Origin: Chloroflexota bacterium
Lineage (GTDB): Bacteria > Chloroflexota > Dehalococcoidia > Lucifugimonadales > UBA3495
DNA: 32,590 bases
Assembly (NCBI GenBank): GCA_022566155.1
Contig: JADFJS010000004.1
Span: forward strand, 1-32,590
Direction: 5' to 3'
The notes under the pieces: model-generated
What the model saw: the letters and a program-made list of their open reading frames with translations, nothing else
The model's database searches: none
What the model was told of the DNA's origin: nothing
Shown here: piece after piece, positions 15,709 through 22,635 of the stretch
How positions within the stretch are numbered: position 1 is the first letter of the stretch
Layout: the number at the start of each line of letters is the position of its first letter
Translations under genes and position numbers: made by a program

Positions 15709-16638
15709 CTACGACCTTGCCTCTTGGGGAGGCGCCGGGTTGGTAATGCCTCTGGTGAGCACATCCCGGGCCATGGGCGCCAGTTCCTCCATGCTCCAAT
15801 GGCCATTCGGGTTGTAGATGGCCTGCATGGGCCTGGGTTGGGACATCAGCGACACGGTGTCGCCGTGAACCAGGAAGATCTGACCATTGACGTTGCTGGC
15901 ATAGTCGCTGGCCAGATAGCAGATAAATGGAGCGATGTGTTCCGGGTCCCTCGTCTCGGGCGCGCGGTCGGCGGACAAAGAGGCGACCCCGCTCCGTTGC
16001 CGAAGCTCGGCCGCGTTATCGGGAATAGCGCCGATCATGCGGGTTTCAGCGCGAGGTGCGATGGAGTTGGCCGTTACGCCGTAGCGCCCCATATCCCTGG
16101 CCAGCACCTTGGTAAATCCGGCGATGCCCGACTTGGCCGCGCCATAGTTGGCCTGGCCCGAGTTGCCCACCAATCCGGACTCCGAGCTGAAGGTGATGAT
16201 CCGCCCGGAGCGCTGCTGCCGAAACAGGATGCATGCGTGCTTAACGACGGTAAAGGTCCCCTTCAGGTGCACGGCGATAACATCGTCCCACTCCTCTTCC
16301 GACATGTTGAACACCATGCGGTCGCGCAGGATACCGGCGCAGGTCACCACGATGTCCAGTTTGCCGAAGCTATCTATCGCGGTCTGGACGATCTTTTCGC
16401 CGCCGGACATAGTGGCCACCGATTCCATGCTTGGAACGGCTTTGCCGCCGGCCTCACGAATCTCCGACGCCACTTGCTCGGCCACCGAGTGATCCAGCCC
16501 GGTGCCGTCCACGTTCACGCCGGGGTCGACAATAACCACGCTGGCGCCTTCTTCGGCCATCATCATGGCCACGCCGCGGCCGATGCCCCGGCCGGAACCG
16601 GTCACGATGGCCACCTTATCTACCAGTGAGTCACCCAT
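15709..16638 (-). CDS. SDR-family dehydrogenase, copy 1
   Basis: This 309-residue SDR begins MGDSLVDKVAIVTGSGRGIG. ATG 16638 has a strong GAGGAGG ribosome site 7 bases upstream; a longer frame to 16719 adds residues with no family match. The nucleotide-binding loop, TCAG, SSESG, Tyr165 and Lys169 are intact. It differs from the downstream copy mainly after residue 195, including the substrate-capping region. It sits 143 bases after the MaoC-type hydratase gene and 68 bases before its paralogue. A hydratase plus a 3-hydroxyacyl-CoA dehydrogenase would give the two middle steps of a beta-oxidation-like pathway; this is inference from context. Confidence 0.9.
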   Translation of the reverse strand: MGDSLVDKVAIVTGSGRGIGRGVAMMMAEEGASVVIVDPGVNVDGTGLDHSVAEQVASEIREAGGKAVPSMESVATMSGGEKIVQTAIDSFGKLDIVVTCAGILRDRMVFNMSEEEWDDVIAVHLKGTFTVVKHACILFRQQRSGRIITFSSESGLVGNSGQANYGAAKSGIAGFTKVLARDMGRYGVTANSIAPRAETRMIGAIPDNAAELRQRSGVASLSADRAPETRDPEHIAPFICYLASDYASNVNGQIFLVHGDTVSLMSQPRPMQAIYNPNGHWSMEELAPMARDVLTRGITNPAPPQEARS

Positions 16639-16781
16639 CAGGTCCTCCTCGTTATTTTCGTGGCCCTCGTCGGCCGGACAGCGGCCAAGAGTAGCCTGGG
16701 GTACAGGCCAACACGACATCCAACCGAATTCAACGGCGGCGGCGGTTAGCCTCGAAGGCTTTGGAAATTATCGGGCAAGAA

Positions 16782-17210
16782 CTATCGAGAGGGCAGGGCA
16801 ACGGTAGCCGACCCCGGCGTGGTCCGTTGACCCTCGGGGTTTTCCAGCCATATCTCGCAGTCCACCAGGTTCTGGCCCTCGGACTTGTAGGTGCGGAGAA
16901 CCTTACCCTTGGCGGTGATGGTGTTGCCCGGGAAATCCATGCCACGGTACTGGCAAGCCAGCCGCTTCAGGGCCCCCAACGGGCCCATCCATTCCGTCAT
17001 GAATTGGCCTAAAAAGGCATTCTTCAAGGCGCCGTGGAGTATCACACCGTCCAACTGATTGCCTTGGGCGAAATCCTTGTCGTAATGGATCTGGTAAAAG
17101 TCCCCCGACGCCCCGGCGTAGCGAACCAGCTGCTGGGTGGTGGGGTTCTTAACCAGGGGTGGCATCTCCATCCCTTCGGACACGTCTTCCCAATAAACTT
17201 GCTCAGCCAT
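16782..17210 (-). CDS. MaoC-like hydratase subunit with active-site Asp/His
   Basis: This 142-residue hot-dog protein begins MAEQVYWEDVSEG with GGAAGG upstream of ATG 17210. The hydratase motif GDFYQIHYDKDFA holds the catalytic Asp37 and His42, followed by the family's 'DGVILHGALKNAFLGQ' segment. This is the R-specific enoyl-CoA hydratase type of active site. The preceding gene encodes a second hot-dog protein without the His, so the two probably form a heterodimer like mycobacterial HtdAB/HtdBC. The likely reaction is hydration of an enoyl-CoA. The chain length or steroid-like nature of the substrate cannot be deduced. Confidence 0.87.
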   Translation of the reverse strand: MAEQVYWEDVSEGMEMPPLVKNPTTQQLVRYAGASGDFYQIHYDKDFAQGNQLDGVILHGALKNAFLGQFMTEWMGPLGALKRLACQYRGMDFPGNTITAKGKVLRTYKSEGQNLVDCEIWLENPEGQRTTPGSATVALPSR

Positions 17211-17221
17211 ACATCCTTCCC

Positions 17222-17680
17222 TCAGTATCGGATACCGGTTGTAGTCTGGGTTGCCACCACCTGGTCGAACTGGTTGGTGTAGGTGGTCACGGTGGAGGTG
17301 ATGATCATCACGCCCATGCGGCCGGACCGTTCCTGCATGTCGGTTATGCGGGAAACCGTCGTGATCAGGTCTCCAGGCCGTACGGGTTCGAAATACTCCC
17401 AATCGCTGCCGCCGTCCAACGCATTATTGAAGGGTATATCGAATGGGACCTCCCGGCGAGAGGACCGGATCGATCGCAGGAAAGTTGGGGGCGCGATCAG
17501 CCCACCGTACTGGCTTTTCCTGGCAGCCTCTTCGTCGTTGAAGACCGGATTGTCGTCCTCGATCGCCTGGGCAAACCTGATGATGGCGCCCTTTTCTATC
17601 TCCGTGGTAACCGGAGGGCCTTCCAAACCAATGGCCTGTTGACGCATTTCTTCGGTCAAGAAAGTAGTAGGTGTAGACAC
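17222..17680 (-). CDS. MaoC-like N-terminal hot-dog subunit (FAS1-type)
   Basis: This 152-residue protein is of the type called MaoC dehydratase N-terminal domain. The equivalent of the hydratase motif reads FAQAIEDDNPVFNDEEAA (residues 36-53), with Phe47 where active hydratases have His, followed by YGGLIAPPTFLRS. It should therefore be the structural, substrate-cradling partner of the downstream subunit, 11 bases away. It is the first gene of the minus-strand operon and lies 24 bases after a predicted transcription start. Confidence 0.87.
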   Translation of the reverse strand: MSTPTTFLTEEMRQQAIGLEGPPVTTEIEKGAIIRFAQAIEDDNPVFNDEEAARKSQYGGLIAPPTFLRSIRSSRREVPFDIPFNNALDGGSDWEYFEPVRPGDLITTVSRITDMQERSGRMGVMIITSTVTTYTNQFDQVVATQTTTGIRY

Positions 17681-17710
17681 GGCGGACCTCCCTGGCTGGG
17701 TGCAGGCAAA

Positions 17711-17739
17711 AGTCTACAGGCGGCGGCAAGTAGTGTCAA
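17711..17739 (-). promoter_or_regulatory. Promoter of the hydratase-SDR operon
   Basis: On the minus strand TTGACA (17739-17734) is followed after exactly 17 bases by TAGACT (17716-17711). The -35 is a perfect match and the -10 matches at 4 of 6 positions. The predicted start near 17704 leaves a leader of about 24 bases to the ATG at 17680. Confidence 0.6.
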
Positions 17740-17790
17740 GAAGAACCGATAATCGGCGCATAGCCCACCCAACTATTATCAGGCAAAATC

Positions 17791-17831
17791 ATGCGCAGAG
17801 TTGCTCGTACCGATCAGTACGGGTAACGCAT
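17791..17831. promoter_or_regulatory. Interrupted inverted repeat in the divergent control region
   Basis: ATGCG (17791-17795) pairs with CGCAT (17827-17831), and inside it CGTAC (17806-17810) pairs with GTACG (17817-17821) around a 6-base centre. It lies upstream of both divergent promoters, where an operator for a dimeric regulator would be expected. The arms are short, so chance is possible. Confidence 0.3.
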
Positions 17832-17860
17832 AATAAACAAAGGGATATAGTATTATATAG

Positions 17861-17875
17861 TGGGATAATATCCCA
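17861..17875. promoter_or_regulatory. Perfect 15-bp palindrome, candidate operator
   Basis: TGGGATAATATCCCA is a perfect inverted repeat with 7-base arms around one central A. It lies 48 bases upstream of the uspA -35 box and about 120 bases upstream of the hydratase promoter, in an AT-rich stretch that stands out from the 60% GC surroundings. Confidence 0.45.
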
Positions 17876-17922
17876 TATACGGCTGATTACATACGAGAAA
17901 TATTTCACAAATACGAAAATAG

Positions 17923-17952
17923 TTGACATGCCGCTTGGGACTAATATATATT
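17923..17952 (+). promoter_or_regulatory. Promoter of the universal stress protein gene
   Basis: TTGACA (17923-17928) and TATATT (17947-17952, 5 of 6) are 18 bases apart; overlapping TATATA boxes give a 16-base option. The predicted start near 17959 leaves a leader of about 90 bases. It is among the better sigma-70-like matches in the window. Confidence 0.5.
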
Positions 17953-18048
17953 GTGCTCCATCCTCTAGTTTTCCATGGCGAGGCGTCGCCCATAGCTAAA
18001 AAAGCCTGCCAAATTGCCAAATGGGATCAAAGATTCGAGGGGTGGAGC

Positions 18049-18474
18049 ATGTACCGAAAGATACTGATACCACTAGATGGATCTACGGAGGCCGAAGCTG
18101 TCCTGCCCATAGCGCAAGAACTCATAACCCCGGACAGCGACGTAATCCTGTTTCAGGTCATCGCTCCCGGCAGGTCACGCGCGTTCGGCGAGTATACCGT
18201 TCGCCGGGAGGCCATCAGATATCTCAGGCAGGTCATCAGCAAGCTTGTTGAGCCGCCAGGCACATGGCGCTGTGATGCGGCGGTGTCTGGTTCCGTGGCC
18301 GATGGAATAGTCGACTACGCCCACCGGGAAGAAGTCGACCTCATCGCCATGTATACCTACGATCGCAAGGGACTGTCCAAGCTGATCAAAGGAAGCGTAG
18401 CCGAAAAGGTGCGTAAATTGGCGTCTGTCGAGGTTCGAGTAGTCAAGGCTAGCGACCTGGTGCCCGCGGGATAG
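18049..18474 (+). CDS. Universal stress protein UspA-family
   Basis: This 141-residue protein begins MYRKILIPLDGSTEAEAVLP, the standard UspA opening. ATG 18049 has GAGGGGTGGAG just upstream, and a longer frame back to 17923 would run through the promoter. The nucleotide-loop region reads YDRKGLSKLIKGSVAEKVRK. In ATP-binding members this is G-x2-G-x9-G-[ST]; here the first Gly is Asp, so ATP binding may be weak or altered. UspA proteins help survival under stress; the target is usually unknown. It stands alone, divergent from the hydratase-SDR operon, and shares its control region. Confidence 0.88.
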   Translation: MYRKILIPLDGSTEAEAVLPIAQELITPDSDVILFQVIAPGRSRAFGEYTVRREAIRYLRQVISKLVEPPGTWRCDAAVSGSVADGIVDYAHREEVDLIAMYTYDRKGLSKLIKGSVAEKVRKLASVEVRVVKASDLVPAG

Positions 18475-18974
18475 CCCCAAAATAGAGCCTGCTGTTTGTT
18501 GCCAGCAGCGAGCCTTCTCTACGTTCAAGGCATCGGCGGTGTCTCCAAAGATTCCCATCTAGCAATGCCAGAGGTCCCTCTCTGGTTTCCTAGTTGCCAT
18601 TTGCCGGCGCCCTTTCTTTAATTATGAAAAGCCGGCGCACCTGAACCACCTATCCCCGCCAGAGAACAGCCTCGGTGATTCACACTCCCGGGCGGCATGT
18701 CCGGGAGTCCGCCGATCTCCATTTCGTTCGGCAACGCCCCTACTCCCCCGGCATCAACACCATTCGAGCAACAGGCCAACAGCCGGCTACCGCGTTGGAC
18801 ACGATGCCTGAATCGAGATATAGTTTTGTGGATCCTGCGGGCTACAGCATATATAGTCAGACGGCCTGCGGCCTACCACTTCCCTACACCCGATTTGACT
18901 CACCGATCTGGCCGGCGGCGCCGTAGATCGCCAAGTCCAGAACTGGGATTTGCTAACGGCTTGGGAGGCCCGCC
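18475..18974. other. 500-base stretch without a supported gene
   Basis: No open frame here has family character or a ribosome site. Two small hairpins are visible: CTGCTG/CAGCAG at 18489-18508, just after uspA, and ACTCCCGG/CCGGGAGT at 18684-18708 with a 9-base loop. A candidate promoter at 18795-18824 faces the LLM gene. The octamer GCCGGCGC occurs twice around 18602-18640 as a direct repeat. Confidence 0.5.
18795..18824 (+). promoter_or_regulatory. Candidate promoter of the LLM-oxidoreductase gene
   Basis: TTGGAC (18795-18800) and TATAGT (18819-18824, 5 of 6) are separated by 18 bases and point to the gene at 18975. The leader would be about 145 bases. Confidence 0.4.
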
Positions 18975-19913
18975 ATGGAATTCGGATTCTATCTTCCCAG
19001 CAGTGGTCCCACCGCCCGGCCCGAACCGCTGGCGGAGATCGCGCGGCGGGGAGACCGGCTTGGATTCCACTGCATGGTGGCGGGCGATCACATCCTGGTG
19101 CCCAAGACTATCGACTCCCCCTACCCCTACACCGTTGGAGGTGAGTTTCCCAGCGGCGCCAGCGGAGAATTTCTGGAGCAATTGACCCTGCTTACCTTTC
19201 TGGCCGGCATCACCACGAATATCAGGTTGGTGCCCAGCGTGATGATTGTCCCCTACCGCAATCCCCTGCTGGCGGCCAAGATCTTGGCGACCCTGGACGT
19301 ACTGTCCAACGGCCGTCTCACCCTGGGAGTGGGCGTGGGTTGGATGGAAGAGGAGTTCCTGGCGCTGAATGCTCCTCCCTTTGCCGAGCGCGGCGCCGTG
19401 ACCGACGAGTACCTGATGGCGTTCAAGGAGCTATGGACCAGCGACAACCCTACCTTCAACGGCAAGTACTACCAGTTTTCCGACATCAGATTTTTGCCGC
19501 ACCCCGTACAGAAGCCCCACCCGCCCATCTGGGTAGGCGGTCAGAGCCGCCGGGCTATCCGCCGGGCCGCCCAGCTTGGAAACGGTTGGCATCCGGTGGG
19601 GGCCATCCCGGCAGCCCCATTGGAGCCGGAGGAGCTGGCCCAGGGCATTGTTGCCCTCAACCGTTACGCGGAAAGAGCGGGACGCGACCCGGGGGAGATC
19701 GACGTGGCCATGAAAGCCCCGCTCTACGACCCAGGAACCAACCCCGGCGGCGTCCGCCGCCGCTTTTCCGGTGAGACCGAGCAGATTTTACAGGATGTTC
19801 AGACCTACTCCGGCGTGGGCGTCACCCACACCATATTCGACATCCGTAGCTCTGACTTGAACCAGACCCTGGACCGAATGGCCTGGTTCGCGGAAGAGAT
19901 CATAGCAAGCTAA
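18975..19913 (+). CDS. LLM-class F420-dependent oxidoreductase
   Basis: This 312-residue protein has the luciferase-like monooxygenase barrel in the F420 branch. It starts MEFGFYLPSSGPTARPEPLAEIA, then has GDHILVP near 38-44, TTNIRLVPSVMIVPYRNPL near 81-98, the block LDVLSNGRLTLGVGVGWMEEE and the late KPHPPIWVGGQS. These are the cofactor-facing segments of the family. Members either oxidise or reduce organic substrates with F420 or take part in FMN-dependent oxygenation; the substrate is unknown. GGGAGG lies upstream of ATG 18975. A CMD-family protein gene follows after 28 bases, and the two are probably co-transcribed. Confidence 0.9.
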   Translation: MEFGFYLPSSGPTARPEPLAEIARRGDRLGFHCMVAGDHILVPKTIDSPYPYTVGGEFPSGASGEFLEQLTLLTFLAGITTNIRLVPSVMIVPYRNPLLAAKILATLDVLSNGRLTLGVGVGWMEEEFLALNAPPFAERGAVTDEYLMAFKELWTSDNPTFNGKYYQFSDIRFLPHPVQKPHPPIWVGGQSRRAIRRAAQLGNGWHPVGAIPAAPLEPEELAQGIVALNRYAERAGRDPGEIDVAMKAPLYDPGTNPGGVRRRFSGETEQILQDVQTYSGVGVTHTIFDIRSSDLNQTLDRMAWFAEEIIAS

Positions 19914-19941
19914 GGAAGAACAAACACCTGGAGGGACCGCT

Positions 19942-20742
19942 TTGACAACACTAGACGAGCGATACGAGCGCGGGCAGGAAATGCGGGCCCTGATGGCCAA
20001 GGGGGACCCCAGCCACTTCACCCTGCCGGGCATCGATCAGCTTGCCCCCGACCTGAAGCGCATCATCGACGAAGCGCTCTTTGGGTCGATCTGGTCCCGT
20101 CCCGGGCTGGACGTGACCCAAAGAGCCATCTGCACCACTTCGGCGCTGATGGCACTGGGACAGCTCCCCTTGTTGCGCCGCCATATCGAAAGGTGTCTGA
20201 ACTTGGGCCTGACACCGGATCAACTGGTGGAGGTTTTCATCCAACTGACCTTCTACGTGGGGGTTCCGGCGGTGGAGGCGGCCATGCGCATCACCAAGGA
20301 GATCTTCGAGGAGCGGGGTATCAAATTTACTCCAACCCAGGTTTACGACACCAAGCAAACGGTAGACGAACTCCACGAGGCCGGGCACCGCAGCCATGAA
20401 GAGCACATCGGCGACATAACCGAGTACTACACCGATGACCCCGACTCCCAGGAGATGCAGCTCGACCGGCTGATCAACGAATACCTGTGGGGCGCCATCT
20501 ATACACGGCCCAACCTGGACAGCAAGAGCCGGGCCATCTGCGCTCTGTCGGCGATGACCGTATTGGGGCAATACGACCGCCAGATCCGCCGGCGCATCGA
20601 GGGAGCCCTGCGGGTGGGGATGACACCCACGGAGATCATGGAGGTGTTCATCCAGGTAACGCTCTACGGCGGTTACTTCACCACCCGCACCGCCATGCGC
20701 ATTGCCCGGTCGGTGTTCACCGAGCAGGGTCTCACCGCCTGA
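19942..20742 (+). CDS. Double-domain carboxymuconolactone decarboxylase-family protein
   Basis: This 266-residue protein contains two consecutive CMD domains. The first includes LFGSIWSRPGLDVTQRAICTTSALMA and GLTPDQLVEVFIQLTFYVGVPA; the second repeats the pattern with LWGAIYTRPNLDSKSRAIC and GMTPTEIMEVFIQVTLYGGY. Neither domain has the CxxC of AhpD-like peroxidases, so it belongs to the gamma-carboxymuconolactone decarboxylase side of the family. The start is TTG 19942, with GGAGGG 8 bases upstream; the next ATG is inside the first conserved helix. It probably acts on a lactone or keto acid in the same catabolic pathway as the LLM enzyme. Confidence 0.85.
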   Translation: MTTLDERYERGQEMRALMAKGDPSHFTLPGIDQLAPDLKRIIDEALFGSIWSRPGLDVTQRAICTTSALMALGQLPLLRRHIERCLNLGLTPDQLVEVFIQLTFYVGVPAVEAAMRITKEIFEERGIKFTPTQVYDTKQTVDELHEAGHRSHEEHIGDITEYYTDDPDSQEMQLDRLINEYLWGAIYTRPNLDSKSRAICALSAMTVLGQYDRQIRRRIEGALRVGMTPTEIMEVFIQVTLYGGYFTTRTAMRIARSVFTEQGLTA

Positions 20743-20780
20743 TCGCCGCTTCACTTGGCACCAGGACCCATTTCGCATGT

Positions 20781-20807
20781 GGTTCGACAAGCTCACCACG
20801 AACGGGA
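20781..20807 (-). repeat. Dispersed repeat element, inverted copy A
   Basis: On the minus strand this reads CCCGTTCGTGGTGAGCTTGT followed by CGAACC. It is the well-known short dispersed motif (C)CGTTCGT(GG/CC)TGAGC(T/C)TGTCGAA found in many environmental bacterial genomes. A shorter fragment of it, TCACCACGAACGG, recurs at 20849-20861. It lies in the 255-base gap between the CMD and hydrolase genes. Confidence 0.6.
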
Positions 20808-20875
20808 GGAGGCGCCTTTTTAGTCACGAATGAGGGGTGGCGTCTTCTTCACCACGAACGGATCGCGAGATCTTT

Positions 20876-20902
20876 CCCGTTCGTCCTGAGCCTGTCGAAG
20901 GA
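20876..20902 (+). repeat. Dispersed repeat element, copy B
   Basis: CCCGTTCGTCCTGAGCCTGT followed by CGAAGGA is an inverted partner of the element at 20781-20807, differing at about 4 of 27 positions. Copies A and B can pair as a long hairpin in RNA, with an intervening stretch of about 68 bases. Confidence 0.6.
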
Positions 20903-20997
20903 CACGTCAGCCGGGTGATTAGAATATTTAAATAACCTCCCCCTTTCGGAGAAAGACGGCCGCTCCCAAAATCGCAGGAACCCCCCAGGAGGTCCAA

Positions 20998-21801
20998 ATG
21001 AGGCTGGCCTTGGCGGACGGCGCCGAACTATTCTACAAGATCGACGATTTTACCGACCCATGGACCGAGCCGGAGACGATTGTCCTGCACCACGGCATGG
21101 CCAAGAATCACAAGATGTGGTTCGGCTGGATGCCGGTGCTGGCCCGCCACTATCGGGTGGTACGCTTGGACATGCGGGGGATGGGCCAATCGTCGGTCCC
21201 CGAGCCGGGGTATCCCTGGTCCCTGGACAACTTTGCCGACGACCTGCTGGGCCTGCTAGACGGGCTGGGTCTGGATAAAGTGCACCTGATCGGGGAAACG
21301 GTGGGCGGTTCCATCGCCATGCGCTTCGCCACCCTGCACCAGGAACGGTTACTGTCTCTGTGCGTTTGCACTTCACCCACCAGCTTCCTGGACCCCCACC
21401 ACGTGGAAAGCGCCGACCTAATAGACCGCGAGGGCGTGGCCGCCTGGGTGGAGAGCACCATCACCCGGCGGTTGGACCCCCAGATCGTCGACCCAGCCTA
21501 CATCCGCTGGTATGCCGACCAGATGGCCGCGACGCCGGCCCATGTGGTCAGCGGTTTTCAGCGCAACGCCCCCGGCGTTGACATCGGGCCCTTGCTGAAA
21601 GATGTTCAGACACCCACCCTGGTCCTGGCCGCGGCAAGCCTGCGCGAGGAAGTCCTGGGCGATTTCCGGGGCGCCGCCGACCTGTTCCCCAACGGGCGAG
21701 CGGTGATCTTTCCCGGCGTTTCAGGCTTCATCCAGCATATCCTGCCGGTGCCCTGCGCCCGGGTCTGGCTGGACTTCGCCCAGGGCCTGGACCGCGTCTA
21801 G
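20998..21801 (+). CDS. Alpha/beta-hydrolase-fold protein with a degenerate catalytic triad
   Basis: The 267-residue product has the complete alpha/beta-hydrolase framework: VLHHGMAKNHKMW with the oxyanion HHG, VVRLDMRGMGQSS, and the elbow LIGETVGGSIAM. The nucleophile position in G99-E-T101-V-G103 is Thr, where Ser is normal. The acid position after strand 6 reads LAAASLREEV with no Asp at the usual place. The catalytic His position reads VSGF with Phe244, and a His occurs three residues on (His247). The GGTCC-type sequence AGGAGG lies before ATG 20998. It may be a non-hydrolytic member, a decarboxylase-like variant or a Thr-nucleophile enzyme. It overlaps the same cluster as LLM and CMD. Confidence 0.82.
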   Translation: MRLALADGAELFYKIDDFTDPWTEPETIVLHHGMAKNHKMWFGWMPVLARHYRVVRLDMRGMGQSSVPEPGYPWSLDNFADDLLGLLDGLGLDKVHLIGETVGGSIAMRFATLHQERLLSLCVCTSPTSFLDPHHVESADLIDREGVAAWVESTITRRLDPQIVDPAYIRWYADQMAATPAHVVSGFQRNAPGVDIGPLLKDVQTPTLVLAAASLREEVLGDFRGAADLFPNGRAVIFPGVSGFIQHILPVPCARVWLDFAQGLDRV

Positions 21802-21803
21802 AA

Positions 21804-22457
21804 GTGGTGAGAGGAAGGGACTCGACGCCAGGGGAAGATGAACGATCACCGGTTGGTCCTCCTCCCGGACAACCCGGTTCGGCCGGTGCGTCTAAGGGTC
21901 AAATCCGTCTGCTGCCCCAACGTTTGGCGGAGAGGCTGCACCTACCATCCCGAGTCAGGGTCGTAGACCCCCAGTTCTCTCAGCACTCCCACCGCTACCT
22001 GATCCAGGCAGGTCTGGCCGCCCTGGGCATGCTGGCTATCCTGGTATTCGTGGACTCTCTTTCCGACGCCGCGCTGGCCGCCGGTCTGGGATCCAGCGTC
22101 GTAATCGTATTCATCCATCCCTCCAGCCATGCGGCCCAGGCACGCTCGTTGGTGGGCGGCCATGGTCTGGCGATACTGGTGGGCTCCGCATTGTCCTTGG
22201 TCCTATTTGCCGCCCCGGTGACAGACTTTCTCGACGACCTCGGCCTATTAAGAGACCTGAGCTTGGCCCTATCCGTGGGAATCTTGATCCTGATTATGGC
22301 GGTGACCGACACCGAGCATCCTCCAGCGGCAGGCACCGTATTGGGTTTCTCCACCCGCGGTTGGGACCTCTCAACCACGGTAATAATCATCGCCGCCGTT
22401 GTCCTTCTGGCGGTGATCAAACGCCTGCTCACCCCATATCTGCGGGACTTGATCTAA
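21804..22457 (+). CDS. HPP-family membrane protein
   Basis: The predicted protein has up to 217 residues. After a roughly 60-residue N-terminal tail with no clear structure it has four hydrophobic segments (about 67-85, 90-102, 116-135 and 150-168, then 187-205). Family landmarks are SSHAAQARSLVGGHGLAILVG and TEHPPAAGTVLG, the HPP motif after which the family is named. Members are proposed to move nitrite or other small anions in some species; no function is established here. The GTG at 21804 follows the hydrolase stop by 2 bases; the real start may be further in. Confidence 0.75.
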   Translation: MVRGRDSTPGEDERSPVGPPPGQPGSAGASKGQIRLLPQRLAERLHLPSRVRVVDPQFSQHSHRYLIQAGLAALGMLAILVFVDSLSDAALAAGLGSSVVIVFIHPSSHAAQARSLVGGHGLAILVGSALSLVLFAAPVTDFLDDLGLLRDLSLALSVGILILIMAVTDTEHPPAAGTVLGFSTRGWDLSTTVIIIAAVVLLAVIKRLLTPYLRDLI

Positions 22458-22547
22458 CGCCCTTCCAAAGGATCGCTGACCCATTGATCGCCCGTCTTGG
22501 GGCCGGCTCCGCATTGGCGCGTAGGTACGCCCCGGCAACAGCCGCGT

Positions 22548-22577
22548 TTGACCATGCCTCGCTCCAAGGCATACAAT
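22548..22577 (+). promoter_or_regulatory. Candidate promoter of the MmgE/PrpD gene with a dyad in its spacer
   Basis: TTGACC (22548-22553) and TACAAT (22572-22577, 5 of 6) are 18 bases apart. In the spacer ATGCCT (22554-22559) and AGGCAT (22567-22572) form a 6-base inverted repeat, where a repressor could bind. Confidence 0.4.
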
Positions 22578-22635
22578 CTCCCCTGGCCGGCACGGCCCCA
22601 CGCCGGCCCGCCTAACCTCTTGTAGGATCAAGACC

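Noticed and set aside
17923-18048. N-terminal extension of the universal stress protein
   Set aside because: It would start inside the TTGACA box and adds residues foreign to the family; ATG 18049 has a good ribosome site and the standard start.
18697-18926. Overlapping short frames in the gap before the LLM gene
   Set aside because: No ribosome site, no family character, and they cover the candidate promoter.
19951-20799. A 282-codon minus-strand frame opposite the CMD gene
   Set aside because: It mirrors a well-supported gene and has a composition rich in Gly, His and Arg, typical of a shadow frame.
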